Of a stretch of DNA of 64,000 bases, positions 56,617 through 64,000 are shown in pieces (position 1 is the stretch's first letter; the number at the start of each line of letters is the position of its first letter). The notes beneath the pieces are model-generated. The model was given only the letters and a program-made list of their open reading frames with translations. It had not been told where the DNA came from and did no database searches. This stretch comes from Bacillota bacterium (GTDB lineage Bacteria > Bacillota > Clostridia > Christensenellales > CAG-138). A program made the position numbers and the translations under genes. Location of the stretch: NCBI GenBank assembly GCA_023400985.1, contig JAEXEN010000013.1, forward strand, positions 1-64,000, in the 5' to 3' direction.

Positions 56617-57795
56617 TTAACGGTGCTCGTCAAACACCTTTTTGATGATGGCCGCGGCGCGGTCGATCTGCTCGCGGGTATGGGTGGCGGTGTAGCTCGT
56701 GCGAAGCAGGCACAGCCCGTCGGGCACGGCGGGCGGCAGCACGGTATTCACGTACACGCCCTCTTCCAAAAGCGCCTTGGCGATAACGAGCGTACGCGTC
56801 GCGTCGTAGGTGTAGATGGGGATGATGGCGGTGCTGCCCTCCATGATGGGGATGCTGTAAGCGTGCAGCAGCGAGCGCATGTAGTTGGCGATATCCATGA
56901 GCGCCTTTACGCGCTCCGGCTCGGCCTTCATGATGCGAAGCGCCTGAAGCGCGGAAGCCGCGTTTGCGGGCGGTATGGACGCGCTGAAGATGAACGGGCG
57001 GGATTTGTGCATCACGTAGTTCACCACATACGCATCGGCAGCCATGCAGCCGCCCAGCGAGGCGAGCGATTTGGAGAAGGTGGTCATGATGATATCCACC
57101 TCTTTTTCCAACCCGAAATGCGAGGCGGTGCCGCGGCCGTGGTCGCCGATCATACCGACGCCGTGCGCGTCGTCCACCATCAAGCGCGCGTCGTACTTTT
57201 GTTTGAGGCGCACGAGTTCGGGGAGATTGGCGATATCGCCCGACATGGAAAATACGCCGTCGGTGACGATGAGCTTGGGTGCGTCCTTGGGCGCGCGGGC
57301 CAAGCGCTCCTCAAGGTCGTCCATATTGCTGTGCTCAAACTTCGACACCTGTTTTGCAAAGCTCAGCCGCGCAGCGTCTACGAGGCTCGCGTGGTTTTCT
57401 GCGTCGGCAAAGATGTAGGCGTGGCGGTTGGCAACGGCGGATACGATGCCGAGATTGGTCTGAAAACCGGTCGAAAAGGTCATGGCCGCTTCCTTGCGGA
57501 AAAAGTCCGCAAGCTCTTTTTCAAGCTCCATGTGCAGCACGAGCGTGCCGTTGAGGAAGCGGGAACCCGAGCAGCCCGTGCCGAACTTGTCGAGAGCGGC
57601 GTGTGCGGCGGCGATGGTGCGCTTGTCGTTGGTGAGTCCGAGATAGTTGTTGGAACCAAGCATGATAGTTTTTCGGCCGTGGATAACGACCTCCGTGTCC
57701 TGTGCGGTCTCGAGCGCGTTGAAATAGGGGTAGAGACCGGATTCCATCAATTCTTGCGGTTGGGTGTAGCTTTTGCAGCATTCGAACAGATCCAT
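56617..57795 (-). CDS. PLP-dependent acyl-CoA:amino acid transferase, serine palmitoyltransferase-like
   Basis: 392 residues of the alpha-oxoamine synthase family (Kbl, BioF, HemA, Spt). Catalytic Lys is in TTFSKSLASLGG (about 238); the cofactor Asp and His are in MVDDAHGVGM. The stretches LYPYFNALETAQDTEV and FGTGCSGSRFLNGTLVLHMELEKELA match bacterial serine palmitoyltransferases better than Kbl or BioF, as I recall them. It joins an acyl-CoA to an amino acid with loss of CO2; glycine C-acetyltransferase remains possible. Own promoter at 57847-57876. Confidence 0.78.
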   Translation of the reverse strand: MDLFECCKSYTQPQELMESGLYPYFNALETAQDTEVVIHGRKTIMLGSNNYLGLTNDKRTIAAAHAALDKFGTGCSGSRFLNGTLVLHMELEKELADFFRKEAAMTFSTGFQTNLGIVSAVANRHAYIFADAENHASLVDAARLSFAKQVSKFEHSNMDDLEERLARAPKDAPKLIVTDGVFSMSGDIANLPELVRLKQKYDARLMVDDAHGVGMIGDHGRGTASHFGLEKEVDIIMTTFSKSLASLGGCMAADAYVVNYVMHKSRPFIFSASIPPANAASALQALRIMKAEPERVKALMDIANYMRSLLHAYSIPIMEGSTAIIPIYTYDATRTLVIAKALLEEGVYVNTVLPPAVPDGLCLLRTSYTATHTREQIDRAAAIIKKVFDEHR

Positions 57796-57846
57796 TCCGT
57801 CAGCTCCTTAATAAAAAATGAATGGGTAGTAAGGTATAAGCAATGT

Positions 57847-57876
57847 ATTATACCTTAATTTCGATACACCTGTAAA
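57847..57876 (-). promoter_or_regulatory. Sigma-A-like promoter of the PLP-transferase gene
   Basis: On the minus strand TTTACA and perfect TATAAT with an 18-nt spacer, about 55 nt upstream of the gene. Confidence 0.75.
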
Positions 57877-57929
57877 GTTAACAGTTTGGAAGGGATATGA
57901 AAAAATTTTTTATCACAACACGCTTTATG

Positions 57930-57957
57930 TTGACACCGTTCGCGGAGCGTGTAAAAT
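57930..57957 (+). promoter_or_regulatory. Sigma-A-like promoter of the MATE gene
   Basis: Perfect TTGACA and TAAAAT with a 16-nt spacer, about 40 nt upstream of the start. Confidence 0.78.
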
Positions 57958-57995
57958 GATTCTAGCTTTATATTTTAAGTAAATGGAGAAACCCC

Positions 57996-59396
57996 TTGGC
58001 GCAGATTGCCATACGTCTTGACGCGCGGCTTGAAAAGATGCTTGCGAGCCCGCTGATGAGCAAAAAGAGAATATTTTCCATCATGCTGCCCCTGTTTTGG
58101 GATCAGGTTACCTTCGTCGCGCTCAACATGTTTAACTATGGCATGATAAGCTCCACGGGCATCATGGCCGTGAGCGCGGTCGGCATGGTGGATGCGCTCA
58201 ATAACGTTATCTGCCAGATCTACCTCGCCGTCGCGATGGCGGGCACGGTGCTCGTGGCCAAGCATTCGGGAGCGAACAACCCCGGCATGGTATCGCGCTC
58301 GGGCGTGCTGGCGCTCGTATGCGCGCTCATAGTAGGCGCCGTGATCGCGTTCGTTTTCGGGCTGTTCCGCGGGCCTGTTTTAGAGCTCGTATACGGGAAC
58401 GCGGACCCCGAGGTGCTGGAGCTTGCCAAGGTATATCTCTTGGGCATAGCGCTTTCAAGCCCGGGCAATGCGATCATCAACGCGGGCAACGGGGCTTTGC
58501 GCGGCATGGGGGAAACCAAAAGCTCGCTTGGGGTCTCCCTCGTAACCAATATTTCTTATGCGCTTTTGAATCTGCTGTTTTTGCCGGTTTTGCACCTCGG
58601 CGTGCAAGGGCTTGTTTACGCGCTCGTCATTTCAAAGCTTCTGGGCTGCTTTTTCGTATGGCTGTTCCTCTCGCGCAGACATTTCTTCCTGCAAATGAGC
58701 GTCAAGGCCTCGTTGAAAGCCTCGAAAGGACTTATGGGCGACCTCTTGCAGTTCGCGTTTCCGTATACTGTGGAAAACCTGTTTTTCTGCGGGGGGCTGC
58801 TCGCCGTGCAGATGATCCTCGTGGGCTTTGGCACCGCCGCCATCGCCGCCAATACCATCGCTTCGTCGGTATTTGCGCTCATGAGCTCCGCGGGTGACGC
58901 GCTGTGCAACACGACCGTCACCGTCGTGGGACAGTGCGTGGGGCAAAACGGCGTGAAGGAGGCCAAGCATTATGTAAAGGTGTTTTTGCATTTCGCAAGC
59001 GTCGCCACCTTCGTCCTTCTGGGCCTCATATTGCTGTTCTTCCAGCCTATCATCCAAATGTACGGCGCGCCAAAGGAGATCGGGAGCACCGTGTTTTGGC
59101 TGCTCTTTGGCTCCGGTATCGCATACGTCTTGTTCTGGCCGCGCTCGTTTGTGATACCGGCCTGCCTGCGCACGGCGGGAGATGTAAGGTTTGCGTCGCT
59201 CGTGGTCCTCACCTCCGTGTGGGTGGTGAGGGTATCTGTCTGTTATCTGCTCGCGGTGGTCCTTGACCTCGGCGTGTACGGCACATGGGGCGCCATGTGC
59301 TTTGAATGGGCGGTCAGAAGCCTTGTTTTTTCACTGCGGCTAAACTCGGATAAGTGGCATAGGCGGCATAAGAATGTGATGGAGAAGGCGGGATAG
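57996..59396 (+). CDS. MATE family efflux transporter
   Basis: 466 residues with twelve membrane helices in two halves. TTG start after TGGAGAA. Typical features are SIMLPLFWDQVTFVALNMFNYGMIS in helix 1, PGNAIINAGNGALRGMGETKSSL at the end of the first half and DALCNTTVTVVGQCVGQNGVKEAK at the start of the second repeat. MATE proteins export cationic drugs or metabolites in exchange for Na+ or H+. The substrate is unknown. It stands alone with its own promoter and converges with the Bce-like operon. Confidence 0.92.
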   Translation: MAQIAIRLDARLEKMLASPLMSKKRIFSIMLPLFWDQVTFVALNMFNYGMISSTGIMAVSAVGMVDALNNVICQIYLAVAMAGTVLVAKHSGANNPGMVSRSGVLALVCALIVGAVIAFVFGLFRGPVLELVYGNADPEVLELAKVYLLGIALSSPGNAIINAGNGALRGMGETKSSLGVSLVTNISYALLNLLFLPVLHLGVQGLVYALVISKLLGCFFVWLFLSRRHFFLQMSVKASLKASKGLMGDLLQFAFPYTVENLFFCGGLLAVQMILVGFGTAAIAANTIASSVFALMSSAGDALCNTTVTVVGQCVGQNGVKEAKHYVKVFLHFASVATFVLLGLILLFFQPIIQMYGAPKEIGSTVFWLLFGSGIAYVLFWPRSFVIPACLRTAGDVRFASLVVLTSVWVVRVSVCYLLAVVLDLGVYGTWGAMCFEWAVRSLVFSLRLNSDKWHRRHKNVMEKAG

Positions 59397-59399
59397 CCG

Positions 59400-61115
59400 T
59401 TACCATTTCACGATCCTGTAATACACATGCGCGGTAAGTTTGTAAACCACGAGATAGAGGATTGCGAATATCGCGCAGCTCCCGCCGATGCAGCTAAGAA
59501 CGAGGCCCCAGTCGTACAGCATGAAGCTTTTCAGCATCACCGCCATGATCTTTGAGGCAAACAGCATGTGCAATATCGTCGTCCCGAGGGGGATGAAAAA
59601 CACCCATAGCACTTGCGTGTTGATGGTGGACTTTACCTGCGCGTCGTCCATCCCAACCTTTTGGAGGATGGCGAATTGTTCTTTATCCTCATATCCTTCG
59701 GAGACCTGTTTGAAGTAGATGATGAGCACCGTCACCGCCAGAAACAAAATGCCGAAAAACGCACCGAGAAACAGCAGTCCGCCGTAGACCGCGTAACCGT
59801 CCTGACGCGCTTCAAACACATTGCTCGAACTGAGGCTTTTGTCGGGAAACGTGTTCACATAAAGCGCTCGGGCGTCTTGTACGAACTTCAGGCAGTTTTC
59901 CTCCGCACCCTTCGCGTCGAAGACCATTGTCCTGTCGATGAGCAGTGCCTTTTCAAGCTCCATCACTCTGGCGTTTTCCGGCACGTAGCGAAGCCCGGGG
60001 AGCTGCGAGCCGTCGCTTGCACGCTCGTAGGTAAGCTTATCCGTATCCGCGCTCAAAAGCACCGCGCGTTCTTCGGCAAGTTTCATTAGCGCCTGCCCGA
60101 AGGCGCTGACATCGTCTACACCGATGGTTTCGTCAAAGCGCAGCGCAACGTCGTATGGATGATCCGTCTTTAAAATGCTTTCCTGCCCGAGGTAGAGCGA
60201 AAGCGTGCCGGACACCGTAACGAGAAACATCGTGGAGAGTATACAGATGGTGGCAAGCGATCTCGCGTTTTGGCGCATGCGCTGGAACATGCCGCCTATG
60301 GCGATGAAATTGCCCGTTTTGTAATAGAGGCTCTTGTTAAAGCGAAGCGCGCGAAGCGCTGCGATGCTGCCCGAGGTGAACAAAAGCTCCGTGGCAAGTA
60401 TCACAAGTATCGCGAGCGGGAAGAAGATGCCGAGGGCCGTGCCGCTAATTTGTGTCGTCCATGCGAAATAGTACGCCACGGCGAGAAAGATCACGCCTAG
60501 GACCGCCAAGGGTATGAGAAGCTTGGAATCCTTCTGCCCCTTGCGTTCGCTTTTCATAAGTTCCATGGGGCTTGTAAGGCGCACCTGGCGGAGGTTTATG
60601 AGCGAGGTGAAAACGAACACGGCAAAAAACAGCGCGCCCGTTAAAAGATAGGCTTTGGGATCGAGAGAAAAGCTGCTGCCCGGCGCGGCGTGGATGAGCT
60701 TCAAAAGCGTCAGGAACAAAAGCCTTCCGAACACCAGTGCGATGACCGCGCCAAAAAGTACTCCCACGCAGAGCGTAATGAGATTTTCCCATACGAGCAC
60801 GCGCCCGACATGCCTGCGCTCGAGCCCCAATATGCCGTAAAGCCCGAATTCCTTCTTGCGCCTGCCAACGATGAAGTTGTTGATGTACACCATAAAGAAG
60901 AACGCGAATATGGCGAACACCACGATGCCGAAGCTGAAAACCGACTGCGCCGTGCCCCCGCGGGGAACGTTGGATAGGCCGTCGGAAAACAAAAGCCCCG
61001 AGATCAGGAGAAACACGCCCGATATGACGGCCGTGGTGAGGATGTAAGGGAGAAATGTCCTGCGGTTCCTTTTTAAGTTGCTCCACGCGAGCTTGAGGAA
61101 AAACAGTTTAGCCAA
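59400..61115 (-). CDS. ABC transporter permease, BceB-like (FtsX domains)
   Basis: 571 residues from TTG 61115, which follows GGAGGTG; the longer frame overlaps the ATPase gene. Ten membrane helices are expected: one, then three around 50-150, four around 190-290 and three at the end (about 440-560), with FtsX domains. A large outside domain (about 310-430) between the last groups is the sensor region in BceB, where it is usually longer. With the ATPase and two-component system it should recognise and remove cell-wall-active peptides such as bacitracin. It overlaps the ATPase gene by 8 nt. Confidence 0.85.
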   Translation of the reverse strand: MAKLFFLKLAWSNLKRNRRTFLPYILTTAVISGVFLLISGLLFSDGLSNVPRGGTAQSVFSFGIVVFAIFAFFFMVYINNFIVGRRKKEFGLYGILGLERRHVGRVLVWENLITLCVGVLFGAVIALVFGRLLFLTLLKLIHAAPGSSFSLDPKAYLLTGALFFAVFVFTSLINLRQVRLTSPMELMKSERKGQKDSKLLIPLAVLGVIFLAVAYYFAWTTQISGTALGIFFPLAILVILATELLFTSGSIAALRALRFNKSLYYKTGNFIAIGGMFQRMRQNARSLATICILSTMFLVTVSGTLSLYLGQESILKTDHPYDVALRFDETIGVDDVSAFGQALMKLAEERAVLLSADTDKLTYERASDGSQLPGLRYVPENARVMELEKALLIDRTMVFDAKGAEENCLKFVQDARALYVNTFPDKSLSSSNVFEARQDGYAVYGGLLFLGAFFGILFLAVTVLIIYFKQVSEGYEDKEQFAILQKVGMDDAQVKSTINTQVLWVFFIPLGTTILHMLFASKIMAVMLKSFMLYDWGLVLSCIGGSCAIFAILYLVVYKLTAHVYYRIVKW

Positions 61116-61875
61116 CGTCCGCACCTCCGTCGGAGAGCACCGAAAGGTTCTGCACGATGCGCTCGAAAAATGCGTGGTTGGAAAGGCTGCCCCGGTAAAT
61201 CTGCGAGAAGATGTTTCCGTCGCGGATAAACAGCACGCGCGAGGCGTAGCTCGCGGCAAACGCGCTATGCGTTACCATGAGTATGGTTTTGTTCTGCTCG
61301 TTGAGGTTGCCGAAGTTCGATAAAAGGCTTGCGGACGATTTGGAATCCAGCGCCCCCGTCGGCTCGTCCGCAAGGATGATGCGCGGGTCGGTGATGACCG
61401 CGCGCGCCACGGCGGCGCGCTGCTTTTCGCCGCCCGACACTTCATAGGGATATTTCGATAAAAGCGGCGTTATGCCGAGCATTTGCGCGACGGGCGCAAG
61501 GCGGCGTTCCATTTCTTCAAGCGACGTCTGCGAGAGCACGAGCGGCAAAAGTATATTGTCCTTCAGGGAAAAGGTATCGAGCAGGTTGAAATCCTGAAAC
61601 ACGAAGCCGAGATGCTTCCTCCGAAACTGTGAAAGCTCGCGCTCGCGTATACGGGAAAATGCCTTGCCGTCCAAAAGCACGTCGCCCTCGGTGGGGCGGT
61701 CGAGCGAGGCGATGATGTTCAAAAGCGTTGTTTTGCCGCTGCCCGAAGCGCCCATGATGGCTAAAAATTCGCCCTCCTCCACCTCGAAACTCACGCGGTC
61801 GAGCGCGACGCACGGCTGCGTGCCAAGCTTCGCCCCGTATATTTTCCTTACGCTGATTACCTTTAAAAGCTCCAT
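61108..61875 (-). CDS. ABC transporter ATPase, BceA-like
   Basis: 255 residues from ATG 61875 (after GGAGGTAG). Walker A GASGSGKTT (about 40-48), FVFQDFNLLDTFSLKDNILLPLVLS (Q-loop, typical of peptide exporters), signature VSGGEKQRAAVARA, Walker B IILADEPTGALD and H-loop MVTHSAFAA. Partner of the permease at 59400 in one operon. Confidence 0.93.
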   Translation of the reverse strand: MELLKVISVRKIYGAKLGTQPCVALDRVSFEVEEGEFLAIMGASGSGKTTLLNIIASLDRPTEGDVLLDGKAFSRIRERELSQFRRKHLGFVFQDFNLLDTFSLKDNILLPLVLSQTSLEEMERRLAPVAQMLGITPLLSKYPYEVSGGEKQRAAVARAVITDPRIILADEPTGALDSKSSASLLSNFGNLNEQNKTILMVTHSAFAASYASRVLFIRDGNIFSQIYRGSLSNHAFFERIVQNLSVLSDGGADVG

Positions 61876-61974
61876 AGCTACCTCCATTGATCGTATGAGG
61901 CCATTTTACACAAGAATGGCGCGGTCAAACCATAACCCCGCCTTACAGTTCCGCGCCGCAAACGAACAATTTTG

Positions 61975-62964
61975 TCACTTAAATATGGAAGTATCGGTGC
62001 TGGGGAAGCGGAAAAACACCTTGGTGCCTTTGCCCGGAGCCGATTCCACCCTGAGCGATATCTTAAGCGCATCGGCAGTTTTTTTGGCGAGGTACAGCCC
62101 TATGCCCGAGGCCCGGTTATCCGTGCGCCCGTTAAACCCCGTGTAGCCCTTGGTGAAAATGCGGGGCAGATCTTCGCTCCTTATGCCGATGCCGCTGTCA
62201 TGAACCACGAGCGCGCCGTTTAGAGTATAGATTCGTATACCGCCGGCGCTCGTATATTTGAGGGCGTTGGAGAGCACCTGTTCGAGCACAAAAGCAAGCC
62301 AGCGCTTATCGCTTAAGACTTGCCACTGAAAAGGCGCGATCTCGACGGAGAGCTTTTGGTAAACGAACAGCACGGAAAATTTCTTCACGCATGCGCGCGC
62401 AAGCTCGTAAAGGTCGCAAGGCTCGATAAGAAGATCGGAGGAGATGTCCTCGAGCTTCACGTAGCGAAGCGCCAGATCCGCATACCGCTCGATCTTGAAA
62501 AGCTCCTGTTTGATTACGCCCGCCTCGTCGCCGTCCATCTGTGAAAGCACCAGATGCAGCGCTGCGATGGGCGTTTTGATCTGATGCACCCAAAGCGTAT
62601 AGTACTCGAGCGAATCGAAGCGCGCCGTTTCGAGCTGCTTTTTCGTGGCCCCGTATGCGTGGAAAAGTTCGTTGATAAGCGCCGTATAATCCTCCTCGAG
62701 CGCGTTATCGGGTACGGGCAGCTCGTTTGCGGCATGCAAAACGGAAGCGGAAAGCCGCGCTAGGGCGCGCCGCTTCCTATAAAAGCGCGCGCCGTCTATG
62801 AGGAGGATGAGAAGAAAAAAGAAGCTTATCAAAAGCGCCGAGTAACGTGCGTAGGCCATGTCCTGACCGCCCAAATACGCGACAAGAAGCGTCGCGCCCA
62901 CGGCAAATACGTAAAGGAGAAGAAGCGCCGCGCGGTATTTTAAGTAGGCGAAAAGCTTACGCAT
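61975..62964 (-). CDS. Sensor histidine kinase, BceS-like
   Basis: 329 residues from ATG 62964 (after GGGAGGTG). Two short membrane helices (about 10-28 and 35-54) with almost no outside loop mark an intramembrane-sensing kinase. The H-box is YTLWVHQIKTPIAALH (His about 122), and the ATPase domain carries LEQVLSNALKYTS, DSGIGIRSEDLPRIF and NRASGIGLYLAKK. In BceS systems the transporter itself passes the signal to the kinase. It is separated from the ATPase gene by about 100 nt. Confidence 0.92.
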   Translation of the reverse strand: MRKLFAYLKYRAALLLLYVFAVGATLLVAYLGGQDMAYARYSALLISFFFLLILLIDGARFYRKRRALARLSASVLHAANELPVPDNALEEDYTALINELFHAYGATKKQLETARFDSLEYYTLWVHQIKTPIAALHLVLSQMDGDEAGVIKQELFKIERYADLALRYVKLEDISSDLLIEPCDLYELARACVKKFSVLFVYQKLSVEIAPFQWQVLSDKRWLAFVLEQVLSNALKYTSAGGIRIYTLNGALVVHDSGIGIRSEDLPRIFTKGYTGFNGRTDNRASGIGLYLAKKTADALKISLRVESAPGKGTKVFFRFPSTDTSIFK

Positions 62965-62982
62965 GGAACGCACACCTCCCGT

Positions 62983-63669
62983 TCATGATTCCGCTTCGGG
63001 AACAATCGCGTAGCCCTTTCCCTTGTGCGTTACGATACAGTCGCCAAGCCCGGCGTCCTCAAGCGTTTTGCGAAGCCGGTTCACGTTTACGGTAAGCGTA
63101 TTGTCGTCCACAAACGCGTCAGACTCCCATAATCCGAGCATGAGCTGCTCGCGGCTCACCACGTTTCCTTTGTTGGACAATAGAAGCTGCAAAACGCGCG
63201 CCTCATTTTTGGTCAGCTCCGTGCGCGCGCCGTCCTTTATAAGGCAGAGTCCGCCCGCGTCGAGCATCGCGCCGCGGAACGCGAGACGGTATTCTGCTTC
63301 GTAATCGTAAGCGCGGCGCAGCATCGCCTGTAACTTTGCAATAAGCACCTCCATGGAAACGGGTTTTGTTATATAGTCGTCGCCGCCCATGTTCATGGCC
63401 ATCACGATATCCATGTTATCCGTGCGCGAGGAAAGGAATATGACGGGAATCTTGGATATCTCCCTGATCTTTGAGCACCAGTAAAAGCCGTTGAAAAACG
63501 GCAAAGAGATATCCATCAGCACCAAATGGGGCATAAAGCGTTCAAACTCCGCAAGCACGCCGGAGAAATCCTTGACGGCATAAGCCTCAAAGCCCCAGCG
63601 CGCAAGGCTCTGCGCGATCTCCGACGAGATCACGCCGTCGTCTTCGACGATAAAAATACGGTATGCCAT
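62983..63669 (-). CDS. OmpR-family response regulator, BceR-like
   Basis: 228 residues from ATG 63669 (after GGGGGAC). The receiver domain (about 1-120) has IFIVEDDGVI, the phospho-acceptor in VLMDISLPFFNG (Asp about 51) and LSSRTD. The winged-helix output domain (about 130-225) includes LTKNEARVLQLLLSNKGNVVSREQLM and VDDNTLTVNVNRLRKTL. It precedes the kinase by 19 nt and probably activates the adjacent transporter genes. Confidence 0.94.
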   Translation of the reverse strand: MAYRIFIVEDDGVISSEIAQSLARWGFEAYAVKDFSGVLAEFERFMPHLVLMDISLPFFNGFYWCSKIREISKIPVIFLSSRTDNMDIVMAMNMGGDDYITKPVSMEVLIAKLQAMLRRAYDYEAEYRLAFRGAMLDAGGLCLIKDGARTELTKNEARVLQLLLSNKGNVVSREQLMLGLWESDAFVDDNTLTVNVNRLRKTLEDAGLGDCIVTHKGKGYAIVPEAES

Positions 63670-63780
63670 AGACCGTCCCCCAGTAAAAGAGATTTTCAAC
63701 AAAAGTATAGCATAGCATGCGGTGCAAAGGGGACATGTTTACAGAATGTTTGAAGACGGCCGGAAGAAAACAGCGGGCCT

Positions 63781-63814
63781 AAAAAAGCGCGCCCCGTTAC
63801 CTGGGGCACGCTTT
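63781..63814 (-). terminator. Terminator of the gene at the right edge
   Basis: On the minus strand AAAGCGTGCCCC pairs with GGGGCGCGCTTT and is followed by TTT. It lies about 75 nt after the partial gene's stop and upstream of the response-regulator gene. Confidence 0.8.
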
Positions 63815-63888
63815 CCATCAAGCCTTAATCTTATATATTTGCCATAAAGTTCTTTTGACTCTTTCCTTTCAAGAAAAGAATCGTTCCC

Positions 63889-63999
63889 TTACATCTTCTC
63901 CAGCACGCCGGTCTTTTTGTTGAATGCGTTGATGAGCGCGTCGACTTCGGTGACCTGGCCGTGGATGCCGGTCCAGTAGCGATCGTCGTACCACTGGGC
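63889..63999 (-). CDS. C-terminal fragment of an unidentified protein
   Basis: The frame is open from the window edge to a TAA stop and gives 36 residues, WYDDRYWTGIHGQVTEVDAL followed by INAFNKKTGVLEKM. I do not recognise it. The codon use fits the surrounding genes and a terminator follows, so it is probably a real gene end. The rest lies beyond the window. Confidence 0.6.
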   Translation of the reverse strand, partial: AQWYDDRYWTGIHGQVTEVDALINAFNKKTGVLEKM

Positions 64000-64000
64000 G

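Noticed and set aside
56572..57858. 428-codon open frame on the + strand opposite the PLP-transferase gene
   Set aside because: Its translation has no recognisable domain and is rich in Arg, His, Val and Gly as expected from antisense of a GC-rich gene; the minus-strand frame has intact catalytic motifs and a promoter.
1..64000. CRISPR arrays, rRNA genes, prophage or transposase genes
   Set aside because: No regularly spaced direct repeats, rRNA-like stretches, phage structural genes or DDE/tyrosine recombinase motifs were seen on either strand.

Overview
The window reads as chromosomal DNA of an anaerobic, moderately GC-rich member of the Firmicutes (Bacillota), most likely class Clostridia. 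The grounds are a complete Firmicutes-order S10-spc-alpha ribosomal cluster, a darA-holB-ricT block as around the Bacillus yaa genes, a monomeric [FeFe] hydrogenase of clostridial CpI type, a clostridial 2[4Fe-4S] ferredoxin, ECF vitamin-transport genes, a Bce-type peptide-sensing module and a CIRCE operator. No rRNA, tRNA, CRISPR array, prophage or transposase gene was found. The species cannot be named from this sequence.

Layout. 1-6.2 kb: end of a uracil-type permease, a ferredoxin, then a minus-strand block of ricT, holB, darA, a HAD phosphatase, a YaaO-like decarboxylase and a membrane protein. 6.4-10.5 kb: DegV, an acetyltransferase, an AlkZ-like protein, a flavin reductase, a WYL regulator and an MmcQ protein. 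10.6-14.4 kb: [FeFe] hydrogenase, then motB/motA behind a sigma-28-like promoter. 14.4-17.4 kb: Crp/Fnr regulator and a nitrate/sulfonate/thiamine-precursor type ABC importer. 17.5-20 kb: M28 peptidase lipoprotein, a hairpin-rich repeat and an RNHCP protein. 20-35.8 kb: about 30 genes from rpsJ to rplQ, including secY, adk, map, infA and rpoA. 35.9-43.2 kb: accessory genes separating rplQ from the ecf genes with which it usually sits. 43.3-51.3 kb: ecfA1-ecfA2-ecfT, truA, a 2-hydroxyacid dehydrogenase, an ECF S component, rmuC and deoD. 51.8-55.9 kb: a zinc-uptake operon led by a Fur-family regulator. 56-64 kb: hsp20 with CIRCE, a serine-palmitoyltransferase-like enzyme, a MATE exporter, a Bce-like ABC transporter with its two-component system, and the end of an unidentified gene.

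The most unusual content lies between genes. Two diverged copies (about 266-286 nt) of one structured element are wedged between co-directional genes, holB/ricT and ecfA2/ecfT. Their stems differ in sequence but keep base pairing, while several loop blocks are nearly identical, which is the pattern of a conserved RNA structure. In both copies the outermost helix begins 2-3 nt after the upstream stop codon and its other arm contains the ribosome-binding site, or runs into the start codon, of the downstream gene. A second family (3016-3463, 46145-46512 and a relic at 6270-6302) has inverted ends that resemble a tRNA T-arm plus acceptor strand. A third, hairpin-rich family is at 19301-19532 and 41987-42171. 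A 179-bp inverted-end element lies at 51416-51594.

Functional links supported by gene order are: the zinc operon, whose last gene is a lipoprotein with a DUF1980-like CCxAD motif overlapping the permease gene; Bce-type sensing and export; ECF energising module with a separate S component downstream; and motility controlled separately from the adjacent hydrogenase.
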